Shown: in pieces, positions 1-10,463 of the stretch
Layout of the letters: each line of letters opens with the position of its first letter
How positions within the stretch are numbered: the stretch's first letter is position 1
Assembly (NCBI RefSeq): GCF_964026555.1
Contig: NZ_OZ032159.1
Coordinates: 124,001-188,000 of the forward strand
Source: Candidatus Tisiphia endosymbiont of Beris chalybata
Lineage (GTDB): Bacteria > Pseudomonadota > Alphaproteobacteria > Rickettsiales > Rickettsiaceae
Direction of reading: 5' to 3'
Length of the DNA stretch: 64,000 bases
The notes under the pieces: generated by a model
What the model saw: only the letters and a program-made list of their open reading frames with translations
Databases searched by the model: none
Told to the model about the DNA's origin: nothing
Made by a program: the position numbers and the translations under genes

Positions 1-139
1 GTATAAGCATGACCTATATGAGGAACATCATTTACATAATAAATAGGGGTGGTAATATAGTAAGTATTGTGCATAATAAAAAATCAAATAATTTTATTAG
101 GTTCTGGAAATATTTCTATAAATGGTCGATTTCATCATT

Positions 140-200
140 AGGCTTTCTGCATAAGTCGAAAAATCCCTCAACTATTCTTTGACTTATGCAGGAAGTCTAT
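140..200. repeat. Short family A palindrome
   Basis: A roughly 60-bp inverted repeat whose arms read CTGCATAAGTCGAAAAAT on the left and the near complement, ending in GACTTATGCAGGAAGTCTA, on the right. It is a short form of family A, whose longer copies lie near 27.8, 38.4 and 63.3 kb. Nothing else is recognisable in bases 1-266 except the ribosome-binding region of the next gene. Confidence 0.7.
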
Positions 201-266
201 GTATTAACTATATAATATTTTTTATGAATTAAGTATACTATAAAATTATTTCAAAGTGGGTAGGCA

Positions 267-1757
267 ATGAAAAATTATATCTTATTAGAACAAGAATTAG
301 AAAAAATTTCTCAAATCAATAATGTGATTTCCATTCTCTATTGGGATATTTCGGTGAATATTCCAATAGACTCGGTTAATAATAGAACAAAAGAAATAGC
401 TTATTTATCTTCTTTATCTCATTCTATATTAAAGTCGCAGAAACTCGAAGAATTAGTAGAAGCTTGCTCTCAAGATTCAAAAGGTCTAGATGAATGGCAA
501 TTAGCGAATGTTCAAGAAACAAAGAAATATATTATTGAATCTAAATGTATAGATGATGATTTGAGAGATAAATATATTATAGCTAGTACAAAATGTGAGA
601 TGATTTGGCGTGAAGCAAGAAAAAATAATGACTATCAATTACTCAAGCCTTATTTACAGTCAGTATTAGATTATGCTAAAGAAATGGCACGTGCTAAAGC
701 ACAAAAGTTAAATTGTAGTATATATGATGCTGCGCTGGACCAATATGATCCAGGCCGTAAGGCAGAGGAAATTAGAGTAGTGTTTAATGAGATCAAAACT
801 ACTATTCCTACCTTAATTCAGCAAGTAATTGAAAAGCAAAGTAACGAGAAAGTAGTGCCAATAGTAAAGGTGGTGAATAAAGACTTACAAAAACTAATTG
901 CCACAAGGCTAATGGAAGTAATGGAATTTAACTTTAGGAATGGTAGGTTAGATGAATCAACTCATCCATTTTGTGGAGGAACTTCTTATGATATAAGATT
1001 AACTAATAGATACAATGAATATAATATTATTTCCGGCATAATGGGCGTAGTCCATGAAACTGGCCATGGATTATATGAGTATAATTTACCTGCGCAATAT
1101 AAAAATCAACCAGTGGGGAAAGGTAAAGGGATGGCGATTCATGAAAGCCAATCCTTATTTATGGAAATGCAAGTAGGGCGTTCGCAAGAGTTTTGTGAAT
1201 TTTTAGCTACCTTACTTAGAGATGAATTTGATTTTAAAGGAACAGAATATACGGCTGATAACCTTTACAAATTAGTCACCAGAGTTGCTCCAAGCTTTAT
1301 TAGAGTAGACGCTGATGAAGTTACTTATCCTTTACATGTAATCATTAGGTTTGAACTGGAAGAGGCCTTAATTAATGGCGAGTTATCATTAGATGATTTA
1401 CCATATTATTGGAATAATAAGATACAAGAATATCTTGGTATTATGCCGCAGAATGATAGAGAAGGGTGCTTGCAAGATATTCATTGGCCTATGGGGAGTT
1501 TTGGCTATTTTCCATCTTATACTAATGGAGCTATTATTGCTTCTATGCTGATGCATCAAGCGCAAATAAAAAATGGTAATATAAAAACAGAAATAGCACA
1601 AGGAAATTTTAGTAATATCAACCATTTCTTAAATAATAATATTAGAAAATATGGTTCATTAAAAACTACTAATAAATTAGTTGAGGATGCTACCGGAGAA
1701 GAAAAGATTCAGCCTAAGATATTTCTAAATTATTTAAAACAGAAATATTTAACTTGA
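267..1757 (+). CDS. Carboxypeptidase Taq, M32 family metallopeptidase
   Basis: A cytoplasmic zinc carboxypeptidase that removes C-terminal residues from peptides, probably helping to recycle host-derived peptides. The 496 residues match the usual family length of about 500. The zinc motif HETGH is at residues 263-267. Other M32 signatures are visible in order: YDIRLTNRY, MAIHESQS, the FIRVDADEVTYPLH block and GYFPSY. No signal peptide is seen. AGTGGGTAGGC lies just upstream of the ATG and can serve as a weak ribosome-binding site. The gene stands alone and converges on the minus-strand secretion genes. The identification is firm; the physiological role is inferred. Confidence 0.95.
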   Translation: MKNYILLEQELEKISQINNVISILYWDISVNIPIDSVNNRTKEIAYLSSLSHSILKSQKLEELVEACSQDSKGLDEWQLANVQETKKYIIESKCIDDDLRDKYIIASTKCEMIWREARKNNDYQLLKPYLQSVLDYAKEMARAKAQKLNCSIYDAALDQYDPGRKAEEIRVVFNEIKTTIPTLIQQVIEKQSNEKVVPIVKVVNKDLQKLIATRLMEVMEFNFRNGRLDESTHPFCGGTSYDIRLTNRYNEYNIISGIMGVVHETGHGLYEYNLPAQYKNQPVGKGKGMAIHESQSLFMEMQVGRSQEFCEFLATLLRDEFDFKGTEYTADNLYKLVTRVAPSFIRVDADEVTYPLHVIIRFELEEALINGELSLDDLPYYWNNKIQEYLGIMPQNDREGCLQDIHWPMGSFGYFPSYTNGAIIASMLMHQAQIKNGNIKTEIAQGNFSNINHFLNNNIRKYGSLKTTNKLVEDATGEEKIQPKIFLNYLKQKYLT

Positions 1758-1769
1758 ATGCCAGGGCAC

Positions 1770-1830
1770 GGAGACCACAAAATCATCAACTAGATATCAC
1801 CGACTAGATCGACTTATGCAGGAAGTATAC
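1770..1830. repeat. Half copy of family A palindrome
   Basis: The sequence from about 1780 to 1828 matches the right half of family A (AAAATCATCAACTAGAT followed by CGACTTATGCAGGAAGT). No left half is seen, so this is a decayed copy. It separates the convergent carboxypeptidase gene and the 998-residue exported protein. Confidence 0.55.
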
Positions 1831-1832
1831 TG

Positions 1833-4829
1833 CTATGAAGGCTTAGGCTTAGATTTTGGTATACAACCGGCACCAGCAGCTAATGGCTCAAACTTTACCT
1901 CCATATTCTCGTGGTTTGATAAACAATAACGTTTCAGGGGTACCTTAGGATCAGGTATCATGTCATCTTCACACCTGCCAGTTGCCTCTAGACCTATCGC
2001 TGTTTCATCCCAGATGGCATTACCACTATCAGGGCTTGGAGTAGTAATTGCATGGCATGTAGGGATGGGGTATTTTACGCATAAATCTAATTCTAGAAGA
2101 GTTTTATCTCTAATAGCTTCTATTTTATTGTCATAATTTGGCTTACCATCTTTCTGCTGTAAAACAAAATGTTGTTCTTCCTTGTTGATGGGGAAGTTTA
2201 AAGAAGCAGCAGGTATAAGTCTATCTTTTACAGCTACTGAAGCTTTACATAATTCTTGCCCTGGGTGAACATTATTTTCATAGCAATATATTAAATTCTG
2301 AGATACTGAATCCTGACATTCATATATTGTTATCCTATTATTTTCTTTTTCAGGTATAGCTTTCTTCTTTGTACACCCCACTTTACCTTCTTCTTGCTGG
2401 CATATTCTAAGAGTTGGATTGTCCCGCATGATTTGATTAAACTCATTGCAATCCACTATATCTGTTTCAGTAAGCTTTGTTAATACACAATTAGCATCTT
2501 GAGGATTTGGCGGGTCATTAGGATCCTTAGAATCAGAGGAGGATGTACCAGGGGTACACTTAATCATATCCTGCGGTTGCAAACAAGCATGGGTGGCTCC
2601 TTGAATATACTTCCCCTGACGATATTCCAAGCCACTTAAATATACTCCCCCTGGTATAAGTTTCTTCGTTTTAGGGTCATAAGGAAATTTGTTATCTTTA
2701 TATTGCCCAAATCTGCTTAACGGGTCTATTGCATTTTTCCCAGAAAATGGCATAGCAATATATTGGCTTCCATCATCAGAAATGAAAGCCATAAAAGCAG
2801 AGAAATTAAGGCCGGCTAAACTGAAGTTTACTTGCTCTCCTACTGCTGATGTAGAGGGGCTCCTAATTGTTAAGGGAGTCACAACTGTGGGTAGAGAATT
2901 TATTACTTTATCATCCTCATCTAATACTTCTAGGGTAGCAATAAATTCAGGGGTAAAATATTTGTTATTAGCAGTGCATAGAGTATTAGGGGATGGGGGA
3001 CATAGAGAAGTTTTAATTACATATCCATCGAGCACTCTATTAACACAACCCACTAAATTATTTCCTTCGGATACACAAATCGATTTTGGATCTTGGTGAG
3101 GAGGAGAGGTCTTGTCTTCGGAATCGGTACTAGGAAATTGAGCAATTGTAATATTAAATGTTCGAGGGGAAGAAGTTTTGGTGTTATTATTATCTTTAAG
3201 CTCTCTATGTTCTCTTAATGAATCTGTGGGATTTGGCTCGGTGAACACAAGAGGTACATCAATAAATTCTCCAGTATTAATTCCCCATACTTCTTGACAG
3301 GCAATTTTATTTGGTACTTTATTAGGGTCGCAATCCTCAAGATCATCAACATAATAATCATATGGTTTAGTAGTTTTTCCTATTTTTTGCCCATACACTA
3401 TTCGAAAACCATCTTGACAGCTGTTTAAGGAAGCGACGCTACATGTCAAAGGTATTTTTGTATCAACACAATATCCATTGCCTGTAGGGTCTGGGCATGG
3501 TTTGATAGTATCGCGTTGTTCGGTTGCAGCATGAATAGCTTTAGCGGATAGAAGCGAGGGGTTAATTTTAACGCATCGGTCAGGTTTTGTAGGGTCCATA
3601 TTCCCCTTACAAAGAGGTACTAAATTGTCAAGACTAATACGTACTACATTATGAATAATATTATTGTTAAGGCGAGAGACTACACATGCGTCCTCAGAAT
3701 TTTGCCTGAATTTACCATCTCGGTTTTTCTTACTACATATAGTGCTAATAGTGGGCGTAGGCTGAATAAAATCCAAGGTAGGGCAATATGGAGGAGGGAA
3801 AGGACCAAGAGGGATTTCTACACAGCCAAGAGATTCACGTACATCCCCATTTAAGGATCCAAATTTTTTTAATATTCCTACTACCGCGTCCTGCAGCTTG
3901 CTAAGGAGTTTCCCTATTTGCTTAAGTATAGTCTCTAATACATTAAGGCCGGGGATCTTATCGGCCCCTAATGAATCCAATAATTCGCCCAATAGTTTCG
4001 GTAAATTAGCATCCTTCTGTCCTAAAAAAAATAAGAGAACTTGCATTATAGGGTGTAGCTTAGTTGTCTTATGAAGAGGTTGGTTATATGGATATATATC
4101 CAGTATATCCGTGCTGAATCCTGAGGCTGATATCAAATTAACTAATCCAGGGTCAATGTAAGCACATAATTTCGGTTTATCAAAGGATATTGGGTTTCCC
4201 TGCTCATCTAGGACAGGCTTATCATCTTCATCTAAAATTCGCGCGTCATTTTCTTCGACTCCTACCATATTCAAATGCTTTCCTGCCGTATAACCATTAT
4301 CTGCAGGTATTTCTTCTGTGTGTAGGGCGTCCGCAGGAACTTTCGGCATCGCAATACGAGCGCAAATCCTAAGAACAGGTACAGCATAAGCACCTGCCCA
4401 TACTGCACACTCTCCATTCCCTTTTAAATTAGTAGATTTACTCCAGCATGCAAGGGCATTACAAGAGGTAGTTCTTACGTTAATTTTGGGGTTAAAATAG
4501 GTGCTATCGGATGTTTTTTGAGCACAATATTTAAGATAAAACCAAATCCCTGGTTTAGGCATTTCAAATTGCATTAAGCAATTATCCGTCTTTCGGCCCG
4601 CTTTTTTATTCCAAGGGGCACATATAGGATTAGGTTTTACATTTCCCCATTTAACTTTACCATTCCAGATTTCATCTTCTGTACCGCTACCACAATTACA
4701 AGGATCAGAGAAACAGGTAGCAATATCATCCCAGACTGATGAGTAGGCAGGAATAGAATACATCAATAAGAAAAACGCTATATAATATTTTTTTAGCACC
4801 GTATTAATCCTCTTCTTATTTTGAACCAT
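1833..4829 (-). CDS. Large Cys-rich exported protein downstream of virB4-2
   Basis: Not assigned to a named family. The 998 residues begin with a clear signal peptide (basic start, hydrophobic AFFLLMYSIPAYS core, likely cleavage after AYS). The mature part is rich in cysteines, including CNCGSG near the start and many spaced singly along the whole length, and in Pro, Asn and Asp. This suggests a disulfide-stabilised periplasmic or surface protein. The cysteine pattern recalls TraN-like conjugation proteins, but no diagnostic match can be made by eye. The start lies 8 bases after the virB4-2 stop on the same strand, so the two are probably co-transcribed and it may be an accessory type IV secretion protein. 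Association with the secretion system is inference from position only. Confidence 0.75.
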   Translation of the reverse strand: MVQNKKRINTVLKKYYIAFFLLMYSIPAYSSVWDDIATCFSDPCNCGSGTEDEIWNGKVKWGNVKPNPICAPWNKKAGRKTDNCLMQFEMPKPGIWFYLKYCAQKTSDSTYFNPKINVRTTSCNALACWSKSTNLKGNGECAVWAGAYAVPVLRICARIAMPKVPADALHTEEIPADNGYTAGKHLNMVGVEENDARILDEDDKPVLDEQGNPISFDKPKLCAYIDPGLVNLISASGFSTDILDIYPYNQPLHKTTKLHPIMQVLLFFLGQKDANLPKLLGELLDSLGADKIPGLNVLETILKQIGKLLSKLQDAVVGILKKFGSLNGDVRESLGCVEIPLGPFPPPYCPTLDFIQPTPTISTICSKKNRDGKFRQNSEDACVVSRLNNNIIHNVVRISLDNLVPLCKGNMDPTKPDRCVKINPSLLSAKAIHAATEQRDTIKPCPDPTGNGYCVDTKIPLTCSVASLNSCQDGFRIVYGQKIGKTTKPYDYYVDDLEDCDPNKVPNKIACQEVWGINTGEFIDVPLVFTEPNPTDSLREHRELKDNNNTKTSSPRTFNITIAQFPSTDSEDKTSPPHQDPKSICVSEGNNLVGCVNRVLDGYVIKTSLCPPSPNTLCTANNKYFTPEFIATLEVLDEDDKVINSLPTVVTPLTIRSPSTSAVGEQVNFSLAGLNFSAFMAFISDDGSQYIAMPFSGKNAIDPLSRFGQYKDNKFPYDPKTKKLIPGGVYLSGLEYRQGKYIQGATHACLQPQDMIKCTPGTSSSDSKDPNDPPNPQDANCVLTKLTETDIVDCNEFNQIMRDNPTLRICQQEEGKVGCTKKKAIPEKENNRITIYECQDSVSQNLIYCYENNVHPGQELCKASVAVKDRLIPAASLNFPINKEEQHFVLQQKDGKPNYDNKIEAIRDKTLLELDLCVKYPIPTCHAITTPSPDSGNAIWDETAIGLEATGRCEDDMIPDPKVPLKRYCLSNHENMEVKFEPLAAGAGCIPKSKPKPS

Positions 4830-4837
4830 ATTGTTTG

Positions 4838-6883
4838 TTAAATATGGTTTAATGCTCTATATAATGGGTTAATCCAATCATCTGGATGTCCGGGATATTT
4901 TTGTAATATTTTTTGGTATATTTGCATTTCGGGTTCTCTACAGGATAACATTCTAGCTATTCCACTTAAGCCTCCAATACTTAACTCTAAAGCAACAGTT
5001 TGATCATTTTGCTTAATTAGGAATCTTCTAGAAGCAACAGAAAATTTTGATAGTTTATTTATCTCAGAAGAGTTTAATTCTAAAATTTTTTCTAAATATT
5101 CGGATCTTATTTCTGAAGGTAAAATGATTTTAGTATCCATTAAATTTAACCAGCTTTGTAACGCATTAGTCTCTAGAAATTGCAGGTATGCAAAATTAAA
5201 ATTGCTAATTAAAATACCATTATTTTTAAACAAATTCTCTGAAATCATGGGAGATATGTTAACAAAATTTTCTGGTTTATACAAGGAATCAAGATTATCA
5301 ATTGCTAATATTTTGGGTTTTTTTCCTATAAGTGTTAAATGATAACTTAGCGCATATATTAATCCTGCACATAAACTTTTATGGGATGATAGCTTTAGAA
5401 GAAATGTATCTATAAGTTTTCTGTCCTGCGGATAAAAGCGCTTGGTAAAAGATTCTTCAGTAAATTGATATAAATTAAAGCCTATTATCCCTGATTCCTC
5501 TACTAAAAATTTATCGTTATTAAACAGCCCATCATATAGTCCGCCAGTTTCATAATCCGCTAGTTTAGCTTTGATTAGGCTGCCACTTTCGGTAGACCAA
5601 TCTATATTTTGTAAAATAAAAGTGAAGAAACGCTCTTGTTTATCTAGGCTATAGATTTTATCGATAATTACTTCTAAAAATTTTAATTCTCCCTCTGTGA
5701 GAGGAGTATAATTATTATTACAAATAACTTTTAAAAACTCCATAATAAAATGTCGTGATTCAGGGCTATCATCTACTAAAAAAGGGTTTATTAAAAGAGT
5801 TTCTTGTGTTACCCATTGACCTTCCAGCGCTTCAATAAAAATCCTTGAATTATCATTATTGGTAATATAAATTATCGTTGGATCATATTTAGTAGCTTCG
5901 GAGATTAAAAAATTTGTTAAAGTAGTCTTACCAGTATTCGGTGTACCCAAAATACAAGTATTACCCCTACCGCTTCCCTGACTATGAAAATTCATAAAAT
6001 AAGGAGTCCCTTTTTCTGTCCTTAATAACGTTACTGCTCGCCCCCAAATATTTTTGTGTTCGCCGGTGGGGAAATTATGTAAGGAAGCTAAGGCTGCAGT
6101 ATGATCAATAATGGTGGGAGCCATCCTGCGCAGGTAGGAAAAATTACCAGGAAGTTGAGCCCAGAATGTTTGTTCTAAATTGATATCTTCTAGCACATGC
6201 ACTATACCAATTTTAGAGAGTTCTCTAGATGCTTGTGCTACTGATTTATCTAATTGTTCTAGATCCGGGGCTATAATCGCAATAGAAATTTGTTGTTTGC
6301 AAAATTGATTAGGTAATAGCTCATCAAGGTTCATTATTTTATCTAGGGCGGTAATTTCAGCAAGTTGAGTATCTTTACTAACTTGTAAAATATATGCCTG
6401 ATCTTTAAAGTGTTTAGTTACTTCTTTTTTGTTAACAAAGTAAAATATTTCCGTAGCAATTAATTCCACCGGTAGTTGTAAAAAGCTATCTAACGCCGCT
6501 GATGACACTTCGTGATATTCTTTTATAGAGATAATGGAGGCAAACTTTCTAATATGTTCTTGACCCATCACTTCAATTTTATCGCTACCGACTGCATATT
6601 GATTTGAGGCTAATACTTTCGATAAATTTGCAATTGGCACTAAGGAGTATTCTTCATTAAGATGGATAATTCTATGATATACAAACATGAGTTCAGAATA
6701 AGATTCTTCCTCTTCAAAGGCGATTCCTAATTTTACTGCTCCAAAATCTTGTAAATCTGCCAGTATGCCATTTACAGCATTATTTAGTTTAATAAAAACG
6801 TTATCTAAATATTTACTTTGAAAATCTACTATTTTTGTAATAGATAAGGAGGTAAGTAAAGTGGCAAAATTCGTAACTTTCAA
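4838..6883 (-). CDS. virB4: VirB4-like type IV secretion ATPase, second paralogue, C-terminal part
   Basis: The body of a VirB4-family ATPase that powers assembly or transport by the type IV secretion system at the inner membrane. The P-loop GTPNTGKTT lies near residues 311-319. The probable Walker B is LAIDNLDSL near residue 527, where the usual acidic residue after Asp is Asn, so hydrolysis may be weak. The called start is a TTG inside the gene. Upstream in this frame the sequence still encodes WDDKFVNTLYITIIYDSAKL, which continues the protein encoded at 6933-7289. A single extra A in a run of eight separates the two halves. Position beside serS and tatC and the sequence fit the second rickettsial VirB4 (RvhB4b type). 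Confidence 0.85.
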   Translation of the reverse strand: MKVTNFATLLTSLSITKIVDFQSKYLDNVFIKLNNAVNGILADLQDFGAVKLGIAFEEEESYSELMFVYHRIIHLNEEYSLVPIANLSKVLASNQYAVGSDKIEVMGQEHIRKFASIISIKEYHEVSSAALDSFLQLPVELIATEIFYFVNKKEVTKHFKDQAYILQVSKDTQLAEITALDKIMNLDELLPNQFCKQQISIAIIAPDLEQLDKSVAQASRELSKIGIVHVLEDINLEQTFWAQLPGNFSYLRRMAPTIIDHTAALASLHNFPTGEHKNIWGRAVTLLRTEKGTPYFMNFHSQGSGRGNTCILGTPNTGKTTLTNFLISEATKYDPTIIYITNNDNSRIFIEALEGQWVTQETLLINPFLVDDSPESRHFIMEFLKVICNNNYTPLTEGELKFLEVIIDKIYSLDKQERFFTFILQNIDWSTESGSLIKAKLADYETGGLYDGLFNNDKFLVEESGIIGFNLYQFTEESFTKRFYPQDRKLIDTFLLKLSSHKSLCAGLIYALSYHLTLIGKKPKILAIDNLDSLYKPENFVNISPMISENLFKNNGILISNFNFAYLQFLETNALQSWLNLMDTKIILPSEIRSEYLEKILELNSSEINKLSKFSVASRRFLIKQNDQTVALELSIGGLSGIARMLSCREPEMQIYQKILQKYPGHPDDWINPLYRALNHI

Positions 6884-6932
6884 CTTAGCTGAGTCATAAA
6901 TTATGGTTATGTATAAGGTGTTAACAAATTTA

Positions 6933-7289
6933 TCATCCCAAAAGTTTTTTTTGCTGCCATAAATTATGAATATTAGCAGCTAGTAATTTATTATAAAGGG
7001 CTGGATCATCTAAGTTTATTTTACGTCTTACAGTATGTATCCAAAAAGCAAAATTATTATTTTTAATATTCTGTTTGATCGCGTTACGAACCACTTCTCG
7101 CAAGTTAAACAATTTGCCGCTTATATTTTCTGAATTAATACCATTTATTTGAATAGTTTGTAATAACTCACCATTCTTGGTTAATAAAGTATCTTTATTA
7201 TAGTGACAAGCAATTGGAATAAAATTTTCAGCAGCATTATTATATAAAGCTTTATCAACTTTTCGAGAATTTTGAGTTATTGTGAACAC
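6933..7289 (-). CDS. virB4: VirB4-like ATPase, N-terminal part (frameshifted)
   Basis: The 118 residues form the N-terminal domain of the same VirB4 paralogue as 4838-6883. The frame ends after QQKKLLG because of a run of eight A (T at 6945-6952 on the plus strand). Removing one A gives QQKNFWDDKFVN and joins both halves into one protein of about 815 residues. It may be a true pseudogene, a sequencing error, or a gene rescued by transcriptional slippage. The start ATG at 7289 is followed by FTITQNSRKVDKAL, a plausible VirB4 start, and lies 42 bases downstream of the serS stop, so it may belong to the cvpA-tatC-serS transcription unit. Confidence 0.85.
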   Translation of the reverse strand: MFTITQNSRKVDKALYNNAAENFIPIACHYNKDTLLTKNGELLQTIQINGINSENISGKLFNLREVVRNAIKQNIKNNNFAFWIHTVRRKINLDDPALYNKLLAANIHNLWQQKKLLG

Positions 7290-7331
7290 TAATTATCCTT
7301 AACAAAATAACAACTTTAATAAATAACAACT

Positions 7332-8612
7332 TTAGTCTTTATAATTATGAAGCTTTTTTACTCCTCCCATATAACTTATCAAACTATCCGGGATAGTGAT
7401 TGAACCATCTTCATTTTGATAATTTTCTAATATAGCCACTATAGTGCGCCCAATTGGTAGGCCGGAACCATTTAAAGTATGAACAAAAGTCATGTCAAGG
7501 CTACCAAATTCTTTGTATCTCGTTTTCATCCTTCGTGCTTGAAAATCGCCACAATTTGAACAGCTAGAGATTTCGCGATATAATTTTTGCCCTGGTAACC
7601 ATACTTCTAGGTCATAGGTTTTGTTAGAGGCAAATCCCATATCCCCAGTACAGAGCAGCATTACTCTATACGGTAAATCAAGTTTTTTAAGTATGGTTTC
7701 TGCAGCATTAGTAATATATTCATGTTCTCGCCCCGATTCTTCTGCAGTAGTAATGGTGACTAACTCAACTTTACTAAATTGATGCAGTCGTATCATACCT
7801 CGAGTATCTTTGCCGCTGCTTCCTGCTTCAGACCTGAAGCAAGGGGTATGAGCAACATAACGAATTGGTAATTCGTCTCTTGCAATGATAGTATCAGCCA
7901 CCATATTCACTAGCGGCACTTCACCAGTAGGAATAAGTCTATAATTATTGGTCGTTTCAAACGAATCACCAGCAAATTTTGGTAATTGTCCAGTATTATA
8001 CATAGCAGCGCAGCGTACTAATGAGGGAGGAGATAATTCAATAAAATCGAATTCCTGGGTATGAATATCAATCATAAAATTGATTAAAGCTCTCTCTAAC
8101 CTAGCTAAATCCCCGCGTAGGGTGACAAATCTGCTGCCAGATATTTTAGTAGTATTAACAAAATCCATCATCCCTAAATTTTCTCCGAGCTCAAAGTGCT
8201 GCTTAGGGGTAAATAATGGAGGGGTAATTTCTCCTACCGATCTAATAAGCTTATTCATGCTTTCGTCAGTACCATATGGTACTTCATCATCAGGAAGATT
8301 AGGCAGTAATTCCAATATATTATGTAATTCTTGGTTGCTATTTAATTTTGAATGCAGTTCTTCTAATTTTTCATTGATATGATCTACATCACGCTTCATT
8401 TCCTCAAAATCTTTACTAGATTTATCAACCATACTACCAAGTTCTTTAGACTTCTTTTTACGCGCATGTTGGAATTGTTGAATTAAATTAGTTAATTGAC
8501 GTTTATTCTCATCTAATTTAGTAATTTGATCAGACATTGGAGGAATGCCTCTTTTAATCAATAAATCGTCAAATTTTTGTTTGTTTTCTCTAATCCACTT
8601 TATATCTAACAT
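7332..8612 (-). CDS. serS: Serine--tRNA ligase
   Basis: Charges tRNA-Ser with serine in the cytoplasm. The 426 residues match the family length. Residues 1-110 are the charged N-terminal coiled-coil arm that grips the tRNA long arm. The class II catalytic core follows, with motif 2 [20 protein letters not shown] and motif 3 around [19 protein letters not shown]. The start ATG overlaps the tatC stop in the 7-base string ATGTTAG, so translation is probably coupled to tatC. virB4-2 follows on the same strand. Confidence 0.97.
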   Translation of the reverse strand: MLDIKWIRENKQKFDDLLIKRGIPPMSDQITKLDENKRQLTNLIQQFQHARKKKSKELGSMVDKSSKDFEEMKRDVDHINEKLEELHSKLNSNQELHNILELLPNLPDDEVPYGTDESMNKLIRSVGEITPPLFTPKQHFELGENLGMMDFVNTTKISGSRFVTLRGDLARLERALINFMIDIHTQEFDFIELSPPSLVRCAAMYNTGQLPKFAGDSFETTNNYRLIPTGEVPLVNMVADTIIARDELPIRYVAHTPCFRSEAGSSGKDTRGMIRLHQFSKVELVTITTAEESGREHEYITNAAETILKKLDLPYRVMLLCTGDMGFASNKTYDLEVWLPGQKLYREISSCSNCGDFQARRMKTRYKEFGSLDMTFVHTLNGSGLPIGRTIVAILENYQNEDGSITIPDSLISYMGGVKKLHNYKD

Positions 8613-9343
8613 TGAGTTCCTCGGTTTTCTACAAATTTACACATAATAATTGACACCTCATATAATAAAATCATTGGTATTGCAAGGGCAAACTGGCTCA
8701 GGACATCGGGCGGAGTTATTATTCCGGCAATAATAAAATTAATTACAATCGACAATCTTCGTTTGTTACTTAAATCTTTAGCCTGTAATATTTTTAATAA
8801 ATTCAATATTAATATGACAATTGGTAACTGAAAAGCTATACCAAACGCAAGAATTAATTGAATTACTAAGTGCAGATATTCACTAATTTTAGCTTCTAAT
8901 ATTATTGGGATAACAATATTATTATTTTCAAAGCTTAGAAAAAATTGCCATGCACGTGGCATAACAAAATGGAATACAAATATACTACCGCTCCAAAATA
9001 GGATAGGAGACATACATAGTAAAATAGCCGCATATTTTTTTTCATTATTATATAAACCAGGTTTTATGAATAAATAAGATTCTAAAGCAATAATTGGCAT
9101 AATCAGTAAAAATGAAAAAAAGGCGGCAAGTTTTATATAAGTAAAAAATGCTTCCGTAAGTCCAGTATAAATCACTTTTCGAGTGTTATCCTCGCTTAAT
9201 TTGGCAAGTGGCTCTAATAAAATATTATATATATTATTACTAAAATAATAGCAGATAATAAAACAAATAATAAAAGCAAATAATATTCTAAAAATTCTAG
9301 TTTTGAGCTCTAAAAAATGCTCTATAATAGTATAAGATTTCAT
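8606..9343 (-). CDS. tatC: Sec-independent protein translocase TatC
   Basis: The twin-arginine translocase receptor subunit, an inner-membrane protein that binds folded substrates with RR signal peptides. The 245 residues contain about six hydrophobic segments and the typical N-terminal [17 protein letters not shown], corresponding to the family HLxELRxR motif. The gene overlaps serS by 7 bases. Its partner tatA lies far away at 47632-47796. No tatB was found in this window. Confidence 0.95.
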   Translation of the reverse strand: MKSYTIIEHFLELKTRIFRILFAFIICFIICYYFSNNIYNILLEPLAKLSEDNTRKVIYTGLTEAFFTYIKLAAFFSFLLIMPIIALESYLFIKPGLYNNEKKYAAILLCMSPILFWSGSIFVFHFVMPRAWQFFLSFENNNIVIPIILEAKISEYLHLVIQLILAFGIAFQLPIVILILNLLKILQAKDLSNKRRLSIVINFIIAGIITPPDVLSQFALAIPMILLYEVSIIMCKFVENRGTQC

Positions 9344-9500
9344 ATATTACATAGTATACTTAATTTGCTTGCAAGAATAGTTTTTCATTTTTCTAGGATT
9401 CGTGTGCTCATATAGGAGTATATAGTTAATGGGTACGAATTGAAATACAAAATAGTGCTAAAGCATCGCTAATAGTTTTTCCACATTGTTTAAGCTCTCG

Positions 9501-10196
9501 TTAATCCTTATTATTTTGTTTATCTATCAATATTTTATCTAGTTCTTGGTTAAGAGCTTTAATAATTTTAGTATTTTCGCTGCTGGGCTTATTGGAGAAG
9601 TGTGGTTTTTTAGGCACATTCATAAAATCGGTTTTTTTGGGATTATTAGGGATTTTAATTGATTGTAAACTATTGAGGGAGAAAGTATTAAGTAAAGTTT
9701 TACTAGTTTCATGGAGATAAGGGGTAGTGATAGAATTTTGCAGCCAATTTGGGTATTTATCTAGCGTTGTATGCTTTGCAATATCTTGTAATGTTTTAGC
9801 TCCCAGATAACTATTAGAAAACAGCACTGCTAAGCTGCTGAATAATAATAAGCAAATAAAAGCTCCCCTAAAGAAACCCGCTGCGAACCCAAGAGCTCTA
9901 TCCAGCATACCGCCTCTAATAACAGATACCATTAAAATAAATTTACGAGTTATTAGACTGCATATTATTAAAGAAATAATATAAGCAATAATACCCGAGA
10001 CTACCTCTAATGCTATAGGATTCACTAAATATTTAGTAATTATTTTCGTTATGTATGGTTGTGAAAAATAAGTGATAATAATTGAGGATATAAAACCTAA
10101 TAGGCCAATAAGAAGTTTTATCACGCCTCCATATAACCCCAAGAGGGAGGAAGCAGTAATTATGGTTAATATTATGAGATCAAACCAGGTAAGCAT
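9501..10196 (-). CDS. cvpA: CvpA family membrane protein
   Basis: An inner-membrane protein of the CvpA (colicin V production) family, whose biochemical role is unsettled. It starts MLTWFDLIILTIITASSLLGLYGG, the conserved family opening. Four membrane segments occupy roughly residues 5-130, with the typical DRALGFAAGFFRGAF stretch before the last. The remaining 100 residues are a hydrophilic, probably cytoplasmic tail. The family is about 160-230 residues long, so 231 is normal for alphaproteobacteria. A 157-base gap without recognisable features separates it from tatC. Confidence 0.88.
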   Translation of the reverse strand: MLTWFDLIILTIITASSLLGLYGGVIKLLIGLLGFISSIIITYFSQPYITKIITKYLVNPIALEVVSGIIAYIISLIICSLITRKFILMVSVIRGGMLDRALGFAAGFFRGAFICLLLFSSLAVLFSNSYLGAKTLQDIAKHTTLDKYPNWLQNSITTPYLHETSKTLLNTFSLNSLQSIKIPNNPKKTDFMNVPKKPHFSNKPSSENTKIIKALNQELDKILIDKQNNKD

Positions 10197-10463
10197 CAGC
10201 TTTATTTTGTTATTAAATATTCTTGAAAGATGAGCAGTAATATTGATCCCGATTTGTATCCTCTAGTAGCCTGTTTCATTTTTCCTAAAAACTCCTATAG
10301 CTTTACTTGGAGTTATGCCGTAAGTCTACTAAAATAATAACTTCAAATATTAATAATTTAAATTTTTTTCACAGAAGCTAGGGAAATTGGGAGTATAATA
10401 AAATTTTTATATTGAATAGAGAGAATTTTATACTATATATAACCAAAAGCCCATATTATATAG

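Noticed and set aside
2689-3099. A 136-codon plus-strand frame opposite the Cys-rich protein gene
   Set aside because: It lies wholly antisense to a longer gene with signal peptide and regular composition, has no recognisable motif, and its own N-terminus is not preceded by a good ribosome-binding site.
1833-7289. A complete conjugative transfer locus
   Set aside because: Only a VirB4-type ATPase and one Cys-rich exported protein are present; no relaxase, coupling protein or pilus genes are in the window, and the VirB4 neighbours serS and tatC as in Rickettsia chromosomes.
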